Origin: an uncultured Actinomycetes bacterium
GTDB lineage: Bacteria; Actinomycetota; Coriobacteriia; Coriobacteriales; Atopobiaceae
Direction: 5' to 3'
NCBI GenBank assembly: GCA_900315165.1
Contig: OMXZ01000020.1
Coordinates: 1 to 54,837 of the forward strand
Length of the DNA stretch: 54,837 bases
Shown here: one piece after another, positions 44,019 to 53,020 of the stretch
Numbering within the stretch: the first letter of the stretch is position 1
How the letters are laid out: each line of letters begins with the position of its first letter
Made by a program: the position numbers and the translations under genes
Notes under the pieces: generated by a model
The model's database searches: none
Told to the model about the DNA's origin: nothing
Seen by the model: only the letters and a program-made list of their open reading frames with translations

Positions 44019-47000
44019 ATGCTGATAAACAGAGTCTCGCGGCAGCTGCTTGCCGCACCCGAACTGAACCCCCTCGCCCACGAGCTCACCGCCGGCCACG
44101 ACGCGTCGCTCGCCGTGGCCCAGTCCGCCCGGCCGCTGGTCGTGGCCGCGATCTGGGCCGCCGACCCACGGCCCTGCCTCTTCGTCGTATCCGGCGAGGA
44201 GACTGCCGACCGCGCCGCCCGGGCGCTCGCGGCCTGGGTCGGGCGCGAGCGCGTGGCCCGTTATCCCGAGCGCCGCGACCTCCCCTGGTCCGACAAGGCG
44301 GCCGACGACGCCGTGGTCGGCGCCCGTTGCGACGCCATCGCCCATCTTTCCGCAGGTGACAAGGTCATCGTGGTTGCGAGCGCGCACGCCCTGCTTCGCC
44401 GCGTGCCGCCTGTAGGCTCGGGCTACTTCGCGAGCGCGACCTTCGCCGTGGGCGACCAGGTGGACTTCGAGGACGTCGGCCGCCTGCTCGTGGGCATGGG
44501 CTACTCGGACGCGGGCGACACGGCTGAGGTCAGCGCCCCGGGCCTCTTCCACATTCACGGCGACGCGGTGGACGTCTTCCCCGCGCAGGCCACAAGCCCG
44601 GTGCGCATCGAGTTCTTCGGCGACGAGGTCGACCGCGTGCGTCGCATGGTGGCCTCCACCGGCCAGACTATCGGCGAGCTGCCCGAGGTCCGCATCGTGC
44701 CCTGCCGCGAGCTGGCCCTCACGCCCAAGACCATCGCCAACGCCAGCCGCGCCCTCTACAACAGCGCGCAGGCAAGCGACAAGGTCGCGGCCGACCTGGA
44801 GCTTATCACCCAGGGTGCCGCGGACCCCTCACTCGACCAGTACCTGCCCGCCCTCTACGGTAAGACGAGCTCGCCACTCGACCACATGGGTCCCGACACG
44901 CTGGTCGTGCTGGCCGAGCCGCGCGCCCTCTTCGATGACTGTGCGCGCACGTTCGACGAGGTCAGCGTCGCGGCCAATGCCTCGCACATCCCAGTGGACG
45001 GGCTTTTCACCTCCCCGCGCGACATGGACTTCGGCCGGCAGCAGCGGCTGACCCTGGCCTCCCTCCTGCGTGCGGGCGCCGGTACCACCACGGCCGAGCT
45101 GCAGGTCCGCCAGCCGGGTATCGCGGGCGCCAGCTCCAAGCTGCTGGGCAGCGTGCGCCAGATGACCCGCGACCACATGGCCGTGCTCTTCGCCGTGCCC
45201 GACCGCGGCGCGCGCGAGGCGCTCGAGCTGACCTTCAACGACGAGCAGATCGCCTTCACGGAGTCGCTCGGCACGGCGCCGGAGAACCGTGCGCCCGTCG
45301 TGGTGGAGGGGGGGAGCAAGACCGACCGCGCGGCCGCCGGCGCCATCCGCGCCGCAAAGCCCGCCCCGCTCGAGCGCGGCATGGTGACCTTCATCGACGC
45401 GCCCGTGCCCGCCGGCGTCGTGATTCCCGGTGCGGGCCTGGCCGTTCTCTCCGTCTCGGACCTCACGGCCCGCATGGCCAAGAGCCGCCGCCGCGTCCGC
45501 CGCGTGGACCCGACCAGCGTGACCTTCCCCTTCAAGCCGGGCGACTACGTCGTCCACGCTACCCACGGCATCGCCCTTTTTGCCGATATCGTCCGTCAGG
45601 AGGTGGGTGGCCGCGAACGCGACTACTTCCTGCTCGAGTATGCCGACGGCGACAAGCTCTACGTCCCCCTCGAGCAGGTCGACCGCATCACGCGCTACAT
45701 CGGCCCGGACGGCTCGGCCCCGCGCCTTACGCGCCTCAACACAGCCGACTGGTCGCGCGCCACGGGCAAGGCCCGCCGCTCGGCCAAGAAGCTTGCCTTC
45801 GACCTGGTCGATCTCTACACCCGCCGCTCCACGGTGGCCGGCTACGCCTTCGCGCCCGACACCTCGGCCCAGGCCGACATGGAGGCCAGCTTCCCCTATG
45901 ACGTCACGCCCGACCAGGCGACCGCGATCGCCGACATCAAGGCCGACATGGAGGCCCCGCACCCCATGGACCGCCTGCTCTGCGGCGACGTGGGTTTCGG
46001 CAAGACCGAGGTGGCGCTGCGGGCCGCGTTCAAATGCTGCCAGGACGGCAAGCAGGTCATGGTCCTCTGCCCCACCACGATCCTGGCCCAGCAGCACTAC
46101 GAGACCTTCTTCGCACGCTTTGCCCCCTTCAGCCTGGATGTGCGCGTGCTCTCGCGCTTCGTGACGCCGGCCCAGCAGCGCCGCGCGCTCAAGGGCTTCG
46201 CGGAGGGCGACGTGGACGTGCTGATCGGCACGCACCGCCTGCTCTCGGCCGACGTCAACCCCCACGACCTGGGGCTTGTCGTGATCGACGAGGAGCAGCG
46301 CTTCGGCGTCCAGCACAAGGAGCAGCTCAAGAACATGCGCGAGCAGGTCGATGTGCTCACGCTTTCGGCCACACCCATCCCGCGCACCATGCAGATGGCC
46401 ATGTCGGGCGTGCGCGACATGAGCCTGATCCTCACGCCGCCGCCGGGGCGCCTGCCCGTGAAAGTCACGGTGGGGGAGTACGACCCCGACGTCGTCTCGG
46501 CCGCGATCCGCGCCGAGCTCGCGCGCAAGGGCCAGGTCTACTACGTGTCCAACCGCGTGCACACGATCGGCGACGCCGTGGACCGCGTGGCCGCCGCCGC
46601 GCCCGAGGCCCGCATCGGCGTGGCCCATGGCAAGATGACGTCGGCGCAGGTCGAGGACGTGATGATGGAGTTCGAGGCTCACGACATCGACGTGCTCGTG
46701 GCCACCACGATCATCGAGTCCGGCATCGACAACCCCCACACCAATACGCTGATCATCGAGGACAGTCAGCGCCTGGGCCTGGCCCAGCTCTACCAGCTCA
46801 AGGGCCGCGTGGGCCGCGGGCGCGTGCAAGCCTTCGCGTATTTCATGTTCCCGCCGGAGCTGCCGCTGACCCCGGAGGCCACGGACCGCCTGACCGCCAT
46901 CAATGAGTACCAGGACCTGGGCAGCGGCATGAAGATCGCCATGCGCGACCTGGAGATCCGCGGCGCCGGCTCGCTCATGGGCGGCGAGCAGCACGGCAAT

Positions 47001-47525
47001 CTGTCCGGCGTGGGCTTCGACCTCTTCACGCAGATGCTGGGCCAGGCCGTGGCCGAGGCGCGCGGCGAGGTGAGTGAGGACCTCGCGCAGACCGAGGTCA
47101 CAATCAACCTGCCCGCCGACTTCTACCTGGCCGAGGAGTACCTGCCCGACGTCGACCGCCGCGTGCTGGCCTACCGCAAGCTGGCCGGCGCCACCGAGCT
47201 GGCCGACATCGACGCGCTCCAGAAGGAGACCGAGGAGCGCTACGGCGCGCTGCCGCTGGCCGGCCGCAACCTCTTCGACCGTGCGCGGATCCGCGTGCGC
47301 GCGGCGCGCCTGGGCGTCACGGCCGTCTCGCTCACGGGCGGCCGCATCATCTACAAGGGCATCGAGGTTCCACGCCAGGTCGCGCTCGCGCTCAAGGAGC
47401 GCCGCGCCCTCTACTACCCCAAGACGCACGAGCTGCGCTACCCCTTCCATCGCGACGCCGAGCAGCTTCTGCCCATCGTGCTGCAGGTGCTCGAGCAGGT
47501 CGGCGGCGACGACGAGGTTGATTAG
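44019..47525 (+). CDS. mfd: transcription-repair coupling factor
   Basis: 1168 residues. The UvrB-like N-terminal region (ISGEETADRAARALAAWVGR-like block, RIEFFGDEVDRVRRM) is followed by the RNA-polymerase-interacting Tudor-like domain FKPGDYVVHATHGIALFADI (about 505-565), translocase lobe 1 with LLCGDVGFGKTEVALRAAF (about 655) and VVIDEEQRFGVQHKE, lobe 2 with ATTIIESGIDNPHTNTLIIE and QLKGRVGRG, and the TRCF C-terminal domain. Displaces stalled RNA polymerase and recruits UvrA. Full length. mazG follows 9 bases later. Confidence 0.97.
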   Translation: MLINRVSRQLLAAPELNPLAHELTAGHDASLAVAQSARPLVVAAIWAADPRPCLFVVSGEETADRAARALAAWVGRERVARYPERRDLPWSDKAADDAVVGARCDAIAHLSAGDKVIVVASAHALLRRVPPVGSGYFASATFAVGDQVDFEDVGRLLVGMGYSDAGDTAEVSAPGLFHIHGDAVDVFPAQATSPVRIEFFGDEVDRVRRMVASTGQTIGELPEVRIVPCRELALTPKTIANASRALYNSAQASDKVAADLELITQGAADPSLDQYLPALYGKTSSPLDHMGPDTLVVLAEPRALFDDCARTFDEVSVAANASHIPVDGLFTSPRDMDFGRQQRLTLASLLRAGAGTTTAELQVRQPGIAGASSKLLGSVRQMTRDHMAVLFAVPDRGAREALELTFNDEQIAFTESLGTAPENRAPVVVEGGSKTDRAAAGAIRAAKPAPLERGMVTFIDAPVPAGVVIPGAGLAVLSVSDLTARMAKSRRRVRRVDPTSVTFPFKPGDYVVHATHGIALFADIVRQEVGGRERDYFLLEYADGDKLYVPLEQVDRITRYIGPDGSAPRLTRLNTADWSRATGKARRSAKKLAFDLVDLYTRRSTVAGYAFAPDTSAQADMEASFPYDVTPDQATAIADIKADMEAPHPMDRLLCGDVGFGKTEVALRAAFKCCQDGKQVMVLCPTTILAQQHYETFFARFAPFSLDVRVLSRFVTPAQQRRALKGFAEGDVDVLIGTHRLLSADVNPHDLGLVVIDEEQRFGVQHKEQLKNMREQVDVLTLSATPIPRTMQMAMSGVRDMSLILTPPPGRLPVKVTVGEYDPDVVSAAIRAELARKGQVYYVSNRVHTIGDAVDRVAAAAPEARIGVAHGKMTSAQVEDVMMEFEAHDIDVLVATTIIESGIDNPHTNTLIIEDSQRLGLAQLYQLKGRVGRGRVQAFAYFMFPPELPLTPEATDRLTAINEYQDLGSGMKIAMRDLEIRGAGSLMGGEQHGNLSGVGFDLFTQMLGQAVAEARGEVSEDLAQTEVTINLPADFYLAEEYLPDVDRRVLAYRKLAGATELADIDALQKETEERYGALPLAGRNLFDRARIRVRAARLGVTAVSLTGGRIIYKGIEVPRQVALALKERRALYYPKTHELRYPFHRDAEQLLPIVLQVLEQVGGDDEVD

Positions 47526-47534
47526 GAGATTGAT

Positions 47535-48416
47535 ATGGATATGACCGACATCGCAGACGCCGAGTCCCGCGAGCGTGCGGGCGCCCCCGGCGAGCACCCC
47601 GAGTTCGACCGCCTCGTGCGCACGATCTGGCGGCTGCGCCAACCCGACGGCTGCCCCTGGGACCGCGTCCAGACTCATGCCTCCATCAGCAAAAACATGA
47701 TCGAGGAGGCCTACGAGGCGGTCCAGTGCATCGCCGACGGCGACGAGACCCACCTGCGCGAGGAGCTGGGCGACGTGCTCATGCAGGTCCTTCTTCACGC
47801 GCAGATTGCCGCGGACGGCGGGGTGGCCGGCGGGACCGGCGGCGCCTACGACATCGACGACGTATGCCGCGAGCTCAACGAGAAGCTCGTGCGCCGGCAT
47901 CCGCACGTCTTCGGCGGGCCGGCCGAGGTCGGCGCCGTGGACAGCGCGGGACAGGTGCTCGACATCTGGGACTCCGTCAAGAAGGACGAGCGCGAGGCCG
48001 CCGGCGCCGGCGACGCGGAGGCGGTGCCGGGTCTGCTCGACTCCGTGCCCGTCTCGCTGCCGGCGCTCATGCAGGCGCAGAAGATTTCCAAGCGCGCGGC
48101 CAAGGCCGGCTTCGATTGGGACAGTGTCGAGGACGTGTGGGCCAAGGTCGCCGAGGAGCGCGCCGAATACGAGGCCGAGGCGCCCGGTAGCGATGCGGCG
48201 GCCGAGGAGTTTGGCGATATCCTGTTTGCGCTGGTCAACGTCGCGCGTAAGCAGGGCATCGACGCCGAAGAGGCGCTCGCGGCGTCCAACCGCAAGTTCC
48301 GCCGACGCTGGGCGCGTGTCGAGGCACTCGCACGCGAGCTCGACGGCGCCGATGCGAGCGACGAGAGGACTGCCCGCCTCAACGAACTCTGGGATCAGGC
48401 TAAGTCCGAGGAGTAG
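47535..48416 (+). CDS. mazG: nucleoside triphosphate pyrophosphohydrolase MazG
   Basis: 293 residues; AGGAG before ATG 47535. Two MazG folds: the first with LRQPDGCPWDRVQTHASISK, NMIEEAYEAVQCI and LREELGDVLMQVLLH (EExxE and ExxD metal residues), the second with AEEFGDILFALVNVARKQG and NRKFRRRWARVEALA. Hydrolyses NTPs to NMPs and may clean damaged nucleotides or moderate the stringent response. Co-directional with mfd, a common pairing. Confidence 0.93.
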   Translation: MDMTDIADAESRERAGAPGEHPEFDRLVRTIWRLRQPDGCPWDRVQTHASISKNMIEEAYEAVQCIADGDETHLREELGDVLMQVLLHAQIAADGGVAGGTGGAYDIDDVCRELNEKLVRRHPHVFGGPAEVGAVDSAGQVLDIWDSVKKDEREAAGAGDAEAVPGLLDSVPVSLPALMQAQKISKRAAKAGFDWDSVEDVWAKVAEERAEYEAEAPGSDAAAEEFGDILFALVNVARKQGIDAEEALAASNRKFRRRWARVEALARELDGADASDERTARLNELWDQAKSEE

Positions 48417-48504
48417 TGCCGCGTGCCGCCTGCTTGTGCAACACGCGCCGGCTGCTTGCACAACACGTGTTGCGTACCGTCGCCCCGCGCCTTCCCACGT
48501 TTCC

Positions 48505-48865
48505 TACAGACGGAAGCAATGTAATACCGGATTCACAGACGGAGAGCCGATGGCGGGGAACAGACCTGCCGATTAGTTCACAGACGGAAGCCGCGCGATG
48601 CCGGATCCACAGACGGAAGCCATGTGGCGATAAATCGGTCTGGCGGCCAGTCACAGACGGAAGCCGTGCGATGCCGAATCCACAGACGGAAGGGCTCGGA
48701 TGAGCGCCCTTCCCGCGAGCGGGACACAGACGGAAAGCCTACGTTTTTTCGCGACCAGGCCTTTCTCCGGGACACGGGCCTTCCGTCTGTGGGTCGACCG
48801 TTGGCGCGCCTCCGGCGGAGCCCTTCCGTCTGTGGATGGGGTGCCCCGAAGCCTTTCCGTCTGTG
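48505..48865. repeat. 12-bp repeat array, locus 2 left (7F-3R)
   Basis: Ten units of CACAGACGGAAG. Forward starts 48505 (variant), 48534 (variant), 48579, 48608, 48652, 48681, 48725; reverse 48780, 48823, 48853. Forward spacing alternates 29 and 44-45, a 73-74 bp period holding two units each. From 48725 the pattern F, +55 R, +43 R, +30 R is repeated exactly in the right array at 50425. Fills the gene-free 48417-49017. Confidence 0.9.
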
Positions 48866-49017
48866 AACCGAACATCACACGACGCTGCCGAATGCCATCC
48901 TGGCGTTTTCCCAACCGCCTCCTCGGGAGCGTAATCAGCGTGAGGAAAGGCAGCCTGGCAATACCCACGGTCTCCTGCGCCGAGGCGTCAGCGCCCGATC
49001 CTTTCTTCGGCGCTTTG

Positions 49018-49109
49018 CTTGCTTGGCAAGATGAACTTGCGCAGAAATGTGGCAAGTGTTCTTGAAACTAGCAGGTAACTGGCACATAACTTGCATATGA
49101 ATTTATAAT
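49018..49109 (+). promoter_or_regulatory. promoter region with AACTTGC-type repeats (locus 2)
   Basis: CTTGGCAAG, GAACTTGCGC, GTGGCAAGTG, ACTAGCAGG and TAACTTGCAT occur within 49021-49097, followed by TATAAT at 49104-49109, 52 bases before the start codon; CTGGCA/TGGCAC 18-19 bases upstream can serve as a weak -35. The same motif family precedes the decayed paralog at 33596. Confidence 0.6.
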
Positions 49110-49160
49110 AATTTACCCCCGTTGCCTTGAATCTCTCGGCCCAGTGGATATCCTTCGGCC

Positions 49161-50330
49161 ATGGATGTCTTTCTCTCACATAAGACGGCCCTCGGAATCT
49201 ACTTCCTCGCACAGGAGCGTGGAATGGATTGGCTCTATAAAGCGCTGATCCGCCCCACCGATGATCCCCTGAGTGTCAAGCAAGATGCAGGTACAAAGGC
49301 GATCGGCGGTAAGTCTGCGGGTGCCATATGTGGGATGACGCTCGACGGGTTCGCGACGTGTGGTCGCGACCTTCGTCGGATTGACCTCGATTTCCTGAAG
49401 AACCTCGATGTAGAGAAGATCGATATCCTCGTACCGCATCGCAGGCGTGGATTCGCCAACAAGACCGTGCGGCAGCACGTGTGGGCGGGGGAGGTGCCGG
49501 CGGGTGGATTCCTCAAGCTGGGGGAGCACGTCTATGTGAGTTCGCCCGAGTTCGTGCTGCTCCAGATGGCAGCGGAGCTCGACCGGTGGCAGACGCTCCA
49601 GCTCGCGATGCAGCTCTGCGGGACCTTCGCCCTGTCGCGTACCGACGAGCACGGCGCGACGAAGCACCCGCCGCTCACGAGCAAACGGCGCCTCGCCCTC
49701 TTCGCGGAGCAGGTCGGCGGGCGCCGGACGGGGATGGACAACTACCGGTGGGCGGTGCGGCACGTGCTGAACGGGGCCGCGTCGACGACTGAGGCCGGCG
49801 TGTCGCTGCTGCTCGCGATGCCGACGAATACGGGCGGGTATGGCCTGAGGCCTTTCCAGCTCAACGTCGAGAAGACCTATGACCAGGAGGAGCGCGAGAT
49901 TGCGGGCGGCAAGGAGCGGTGCGTCGTCGATCTGCTGGATGAGACGAGCCGGTTCGGCTGGGAGTACCAGGGCAAGGAGGGCCATTCCGACGCCGAGGGC
50001 GGGACGCGCTACGAGCGGGGAAGCGTGGCGCTGAGCACCGCCGCCGAGGGGGACCTCGATTTCACGATGAGCTACGGTGCGGCGCAGCTCGACTCGGACG
50101 CGCGCAAGCTCGCGGCGTTGCAACACATGAAGTATGATGTGCGGCCGCTGGTGTGGGGCCAGATCAAGACGGTCGCCGCGTTCGACCACGTCGCGCGCGA
50201 GACTGCGCAGCAGTTCGGGACGAAGGCCGATGGCGCGTACGCCTTTTCGGACGACCGAAGGCTCGCCGAGCGGCGCGCGCGGCTGCACCGGGGTCTCTTG
50301 CTGCGGCGCTATTACTGGCAGGGCGATTGA
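49161..50330 (+). CDS. AbiEi-like / PD-(D/E)XK-like nuclease family protein
   Basis: 389 residues from ATG 49161. The N-terminal half ends with KIDILVPHRRRGFANKTVRQ, HVWAGEVPAGGFLKLGEHVY and VSSPEFVLLQMAAEL, the layout of AbiEi-type antitoxin/regulator C-domains (SPE-LLQMA). A helical middle (RWAVRHVLNGAASTTEAGVS, LLLAMPTNTGGYGLRPFQLN) leads to CVVDLLDETSRFGWEYQGKE. D257, E268 and Q270 there fit a D-x10-ExQ variant of the PD-(D/E)XK site; HS and a late basic helix follow, as in DUF559/Vsr-like proteins. It lies between duplicated repeat arrays and has an upstream operator-like region. Activity is inferred. Confidence 0.7.
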   Translation: MDVFLSHKTALGIYFLAQERGMDWLYKALIRPTDDPLSVKQDAGTKAIGGKSAGAICGMTLDGFATCGRDLRRIDLDFLKNLDVEKIDILVPHRRRGFANKTVRQHVWAGEVPAGGFLKLGEHVYVSSPEFVLLQMAAELDRWQTLQLAMQLCGTFALSRTDEHGATKHPPLTSKRRLALFAEQVGGRRTGMDNYRWAVRHVLNGAASTTEAGVSLLLAMPTNTGGYGLRPFQLNVEKTYDQEEREIAGGKERCVVDLLDETSRFGWEYQGKEGHSDAEGGTRYERGSVALSTAAEGDLDFTMSYGAAQLDSDARKLAALQHMKYDVRPLVWGQIKTVAAFDHVARETAQQFGTKADGAYAFSDDRRLAERRARLHRGLLLRRYYWQGD

Positions 50331-50424
50331 GCCGCCAGGTGGATGTCACTGCCTCTTGAAAACATCCTTTGATGAAGCTCAACTTGTGCCTCACTCACAG
50401 ATGCTGGCCATTCGAATGCGAACC

Positions 50425-50565
50425 CACAGACGGAAGGCCTTCGATTTTTCGTGTGCAGGGCTTTCTCCAGAACGCGGGCCTTCCGTCTGTGAGCCGGGCT
50501 CAGGTACGTCTCAGACGGTGTCCTTCCGTCTGTGGGTGGGGCACATCGCAACCTTTCCGTCTGTG
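50425..50565. repeat. 12-bp repeat array, locus 2 right (F-R-R-R)
   Basis: Forward CACAGACGGAAG at 50425, reverse units from 50480, 50523 and 50553. Offsets 0, 55, 98, 128 are identical to those of 48725-48865, and the first 67 bases are about 80% alike, including a loop with TTTTTCG and CTTTCTCC. So this is a direct duplicate of the right part of the left array. The stretch 50566-50800 holds no gene. Confidence 0.9.
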
Positions 50566-50838
50566 GATTAGAGGGAGTACCCACTCTCCTTCTGCGAGAG
50601 GTGTGAGGCGGAGGGGGTTCCGTCTATGGGATCGCGTGCAGTTGCAGTGCAATCCGAACTTGCGAGGCAGGGCATGGGTCCGTGTGCTAGTCCATGCGCC
50701 GCGTCACGACACGAGCCCTTTACAAAATAGTCGCGACGGCGGCTCGCGAGGTCTGCAATAATGGCCCTACGGCTGGCACAAACACAACAGAAACGAACCC
50801 ATTGCCAATGAGCCAAACTGCGACACTTACCGGGCGCA

Positions 50839-51657
50839 ATGTCCGTCTTACCCCCACACCGCGACAGCGCACGTCTCGCGCTATGCCGACTCGGTCTGCC
50901 CGCCGCGCGCGAGGCGGGCAAGACGAACCGCGCTGCCGCAAAGGCCGCTGCTGCAAAGGTCACGACCGTGCTCAGGGCGGGCAAGAAGGATGGCGCGACC
51001 GCGAAAGGCGCAGCCATGGGGGCCACGCCTGCAACCGCCGTCGCTGCCCCACGCGCTGAGAAGCCGCATGCACGTGTTTCCACTCCGCGCGCCGAGCACC
51101 CGCATGCGCGCGCGTCTGCGCACGAGCAGGAAGCACGCCGTCGCGAGCGGGGTATGGCTGCCCGCGGTCGAGAGGCGGTCGGCCGCGATCAGGAGGCCCG
51201 CCGTCGCGAGCGCCGCCAGGAGCGCGCCGCCACACACGTGTCGCCTGCCGAGGCGATCGGGAGCGTGATGGGTTTCTTCGCCGAGAGCCGTGGCCGCCGG
51301 ATCCTCGGAGGCGTGCTCATTACGATCGCCCTGCTGGTCGCGGCGCTTTACGGCCCGGCCAAGAGCTATTACACCGCCGTGCGCGAGCGCGACGACCTGA
51401 CCACGTATTATGCGCGCCTCGAGGCGTCCAACAGCTCCCTGCGCGACTCCATCCAGTACCTCCAGTCGACCGAGGGCATCGAGGACGAGGCCCGCAAGCG
51501 CGGCTACGTGTACGAGGGCGAGACCAGCGCGCAGATCGACGGCCTCGAGGACACCACGGACGACTTCACGGGCACAAGCGAGGTCCCCGACGTCGAGCAG
51601 CCCTGGTACGTCCAGGCGCTCGACCGGTTCTTCGGCTATCAGTCGCCCGCCTACTAG
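50839..51657 (+). CDS. septum formation initiator (DivIC/FtsB-like) protein
   Basis: Up to 272 residues. A long basic, alanine-rich inside tail is followed by one membrane segment (ILGGVLITIALLVAALYGPA, about 155-175) and an outside coiled coil (YYTAVRERDDLTTYYARLEA, NSSLRDSIQYL) and TEGIEDEARKRGYVYEGE, the standard DivIC/FtsB layout. It would act in the divisome with FtsL-like partners. The start is uncertain: ATG 50808 in another frame begins MSQTATLTGRNVRLTPTPRQ, which looks more like a genuine start, and a one-base slip near 50930 would join it. Ppx follows. Confidence 0.8.
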   Translation: MSVLPPHRDSARLALCRLGLPAAREAGKTNRAAAKAAAAKVTTVLRAGKKDGATAKGAAMGATPATAVAAPRAEKPHARVSTPRAEHPHARASAHEQEARRRERGMAARGREAVGRDQEARRRERRQERAATHVSPAEAIGSVMGFFAESRGRRILGGVLITIALLVAALYGPAKSYYTAVRERDDLTTYYARLEASNSSLRDSIQYLQSTEGIEDEARKRGYVYEGETSAQIDGLEDTTDDFTGTSEVPDVEQPWYVQALDRFFGYQSPAY

Positions 51658-51720
51658 CGGGGCCGCCGCCGACCTGTCGGCCGCCGTCAAGACAGACACA
51701 CCAGCGGTAAGGAGCACATT

Positions 51721-52776
51721 ATGGGCCAGTGTTATGCGGTGATCGACATCGGCACGGTGACGGCGCGCCTCGCCGTGAGCGAGGTGGCGGACGGCCGTGT
51801 GACCCTGGTCCGCAAGATCTCGACCATCTGCAACCTCGGTCAGGATGTGGACCGCACGGGCGTGCTCGCGCCTGAGGCGTGCGATCGCGTCGTCGCGTGC
51901 GTCGCCGGCTATGTCGCGACTGCCCGTGAGCTGGGCGCCGGTATGTCGGCCTGTATGCTCACGAGCGCCGCGCGCGATGCTTCGAATTCTGATAACCTGC
52001 TCGTCCGGCTGCGCGCCGTGGGCGTGGAACCCCAGGTCATCCCCGGCGAAATCGAGGGGCGGCTGACTTTCCTCGGCGTGGCGCAGGACTTTCCCGGCAA
52101 GAAGATCTTGGTCGCGGACAACGGAGGCGGGTCGACCGAGCTGGCGTGCGGCCGGCTCGTGACGGAGCCGGGTGCGGTGGCCGCGCCAGCGATGCCCGTC
52201 TCCGCAACGTCCGACCTTGCGGCGCCTGCCAACCCTGGCCTCCTCATGGACCTCGTGGTCTCGACGGATGTCGGCTGCCGCCGCCTGACCGACCGCTTCC
52301 TCAGCAAGACGGACCCTCCCGCCGCAACCGACCGCGCCGACGCGCACGCCTTCGCGGCCTCGCTCTTCGGGCCGGTGGTGGCGCGTCTCCGCGAACTCGG
52401 CGCGGCGCCCGAGGCCCTCGTGGTGACGGGTGGCACGGCGACCACGCTCGTCGCGGTCACCAAGCAGCTCGTCCCTTATGACTCCGCGCAGGTGCATCTA
52501 GCCCAGATTGGCCGCCCGCAGGTGGCAGACCTCGAAGAACGCCTCGGCTCCCTGACCGCGGCCGAGCGCGCGGAGGTGCCGGGCATCCAGCCCAAGCGCG
52601 CGCCCGTGTTCCTGGCAGGCACGGTCGCCCTCGGCGAGCTGATGGGACAGACGGGCTTCGACATGATGACCGTTTCCGAGTCCGACCTGCTTGTCGGCAT
52701 GTCGCTCGCGCTCGACGCGGCCGCGCGTGGAACTGCTTCGCCGGTGGGCTGGACGCCCGTTTTCGCAGCGCTGTAG
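51721..52776 (+). CDS. Ppx/GppA phosphatase family protein
   Basis: 351 residues; AAGGAG before ATG 51721. VIDIGTVTARLAV (phosphate 1), MLTSAARDASNSD, VIPGEIEGRLTFLGV, ADNGGGSTELACG (phosphate 2 with GGGSTE) and VVTGGTATTLVAV are the ASKHA-fold motifs of exopolyphosphatase/pppGpp phosphatases. The region between has a longer alanine/proline linker (GAVAAPAMPVSAT). Next to DivIC-like and mazG genes, as in other Gram-positives. Confidence 0.9.
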   Translation: MGQCYAVIDIGTVTARLAVSEVADGRVTLVRKISTICNLGQDVDRTGVLAPEACDRVVACVAGYVATARELGAGMSACMLTSAARDASNSDNLLVRLRAVGVEPQVIPGEIEGRLTFLGVAQDFPGKKILVADNGGGSTELACGRLVTEPGAVAAPAMPVSATSDLAAPANPGLLMDLVVSTDVGCRRLTDRFLSKTDPPAATDRADAHAFAASLFGPVVARLRELGAAPEALVVTGGTATTLVAVTKQLVPYDSAQVHLAQIGRPQVADLEERLGSLTAAERAEVPGIQPKRAPVFLAGTVALGELMGQTGFDMMTVSESDLLVGMSLALDAAARGTASPVGWTPVFAAL

Positions 52777-52860
52777 CGCCACGCCAGCAGATGCCCCGCC
52801 GCGACCGTCCGTGCCCACGTGCCGTGCGGTAAAATAACGACGCGCAAGCAGCGCGCCCGT

Positions 52861-52945
52861 GGGGGCGTGGCGGAATTGGCAGACGCAGCGGACTTAAAAT
52901 CCGTCGGCCTTGGCCTTGTGGGTTCGAGTCCCACCGCCCCTACCA
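52861..52945 (+). tRNA. tRNA-Leu (anticodon UAA)
   Basis: 85 bases with CCA encoded. The acceptor GGGGGCG pairs with CGCCCCT (one G-U); D-arm TGGCGGAATTGGCAGACGCA; anticodon stem GCGGA/TCCGT with loop CTTAAAA gives anticodon TAA; a long variable arm (CGGCCTTGGCCT region) and T-arm GTGGGTTCGAGTCCCAC confirm a class II tRNA. Leucine UUA codons are rare in this high-GC genome. Confidence 0.97.
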
Positions 52946-53020
52946 TATGTTTTTCGCGCACGTGTCGCCCGACGGCGGACGGACGGCGGACGGCGGATGG
53001 CCGACGGAGGGGAAGATTCC

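Noticed and set aside
44829-48461. 1210-codon minus-strand ORF
   Set aside because: Antisense shadow of mfd and mazG caused by high GC; low-complexity His/Arg/Gly composition and no family motifs.
48505-48865. CRISPR array
   Set aside because: Units are only 12 bp, inverted at the right end, with conserved spacers; no cas gene.
52910-53020. N-terminal extension of the zinc-ribbon protein
   Set aside because: It overlaps the tRNA-Leu gene, and ATG 53021 has a good ribosome site and begins directly before the first zinc ribbon.
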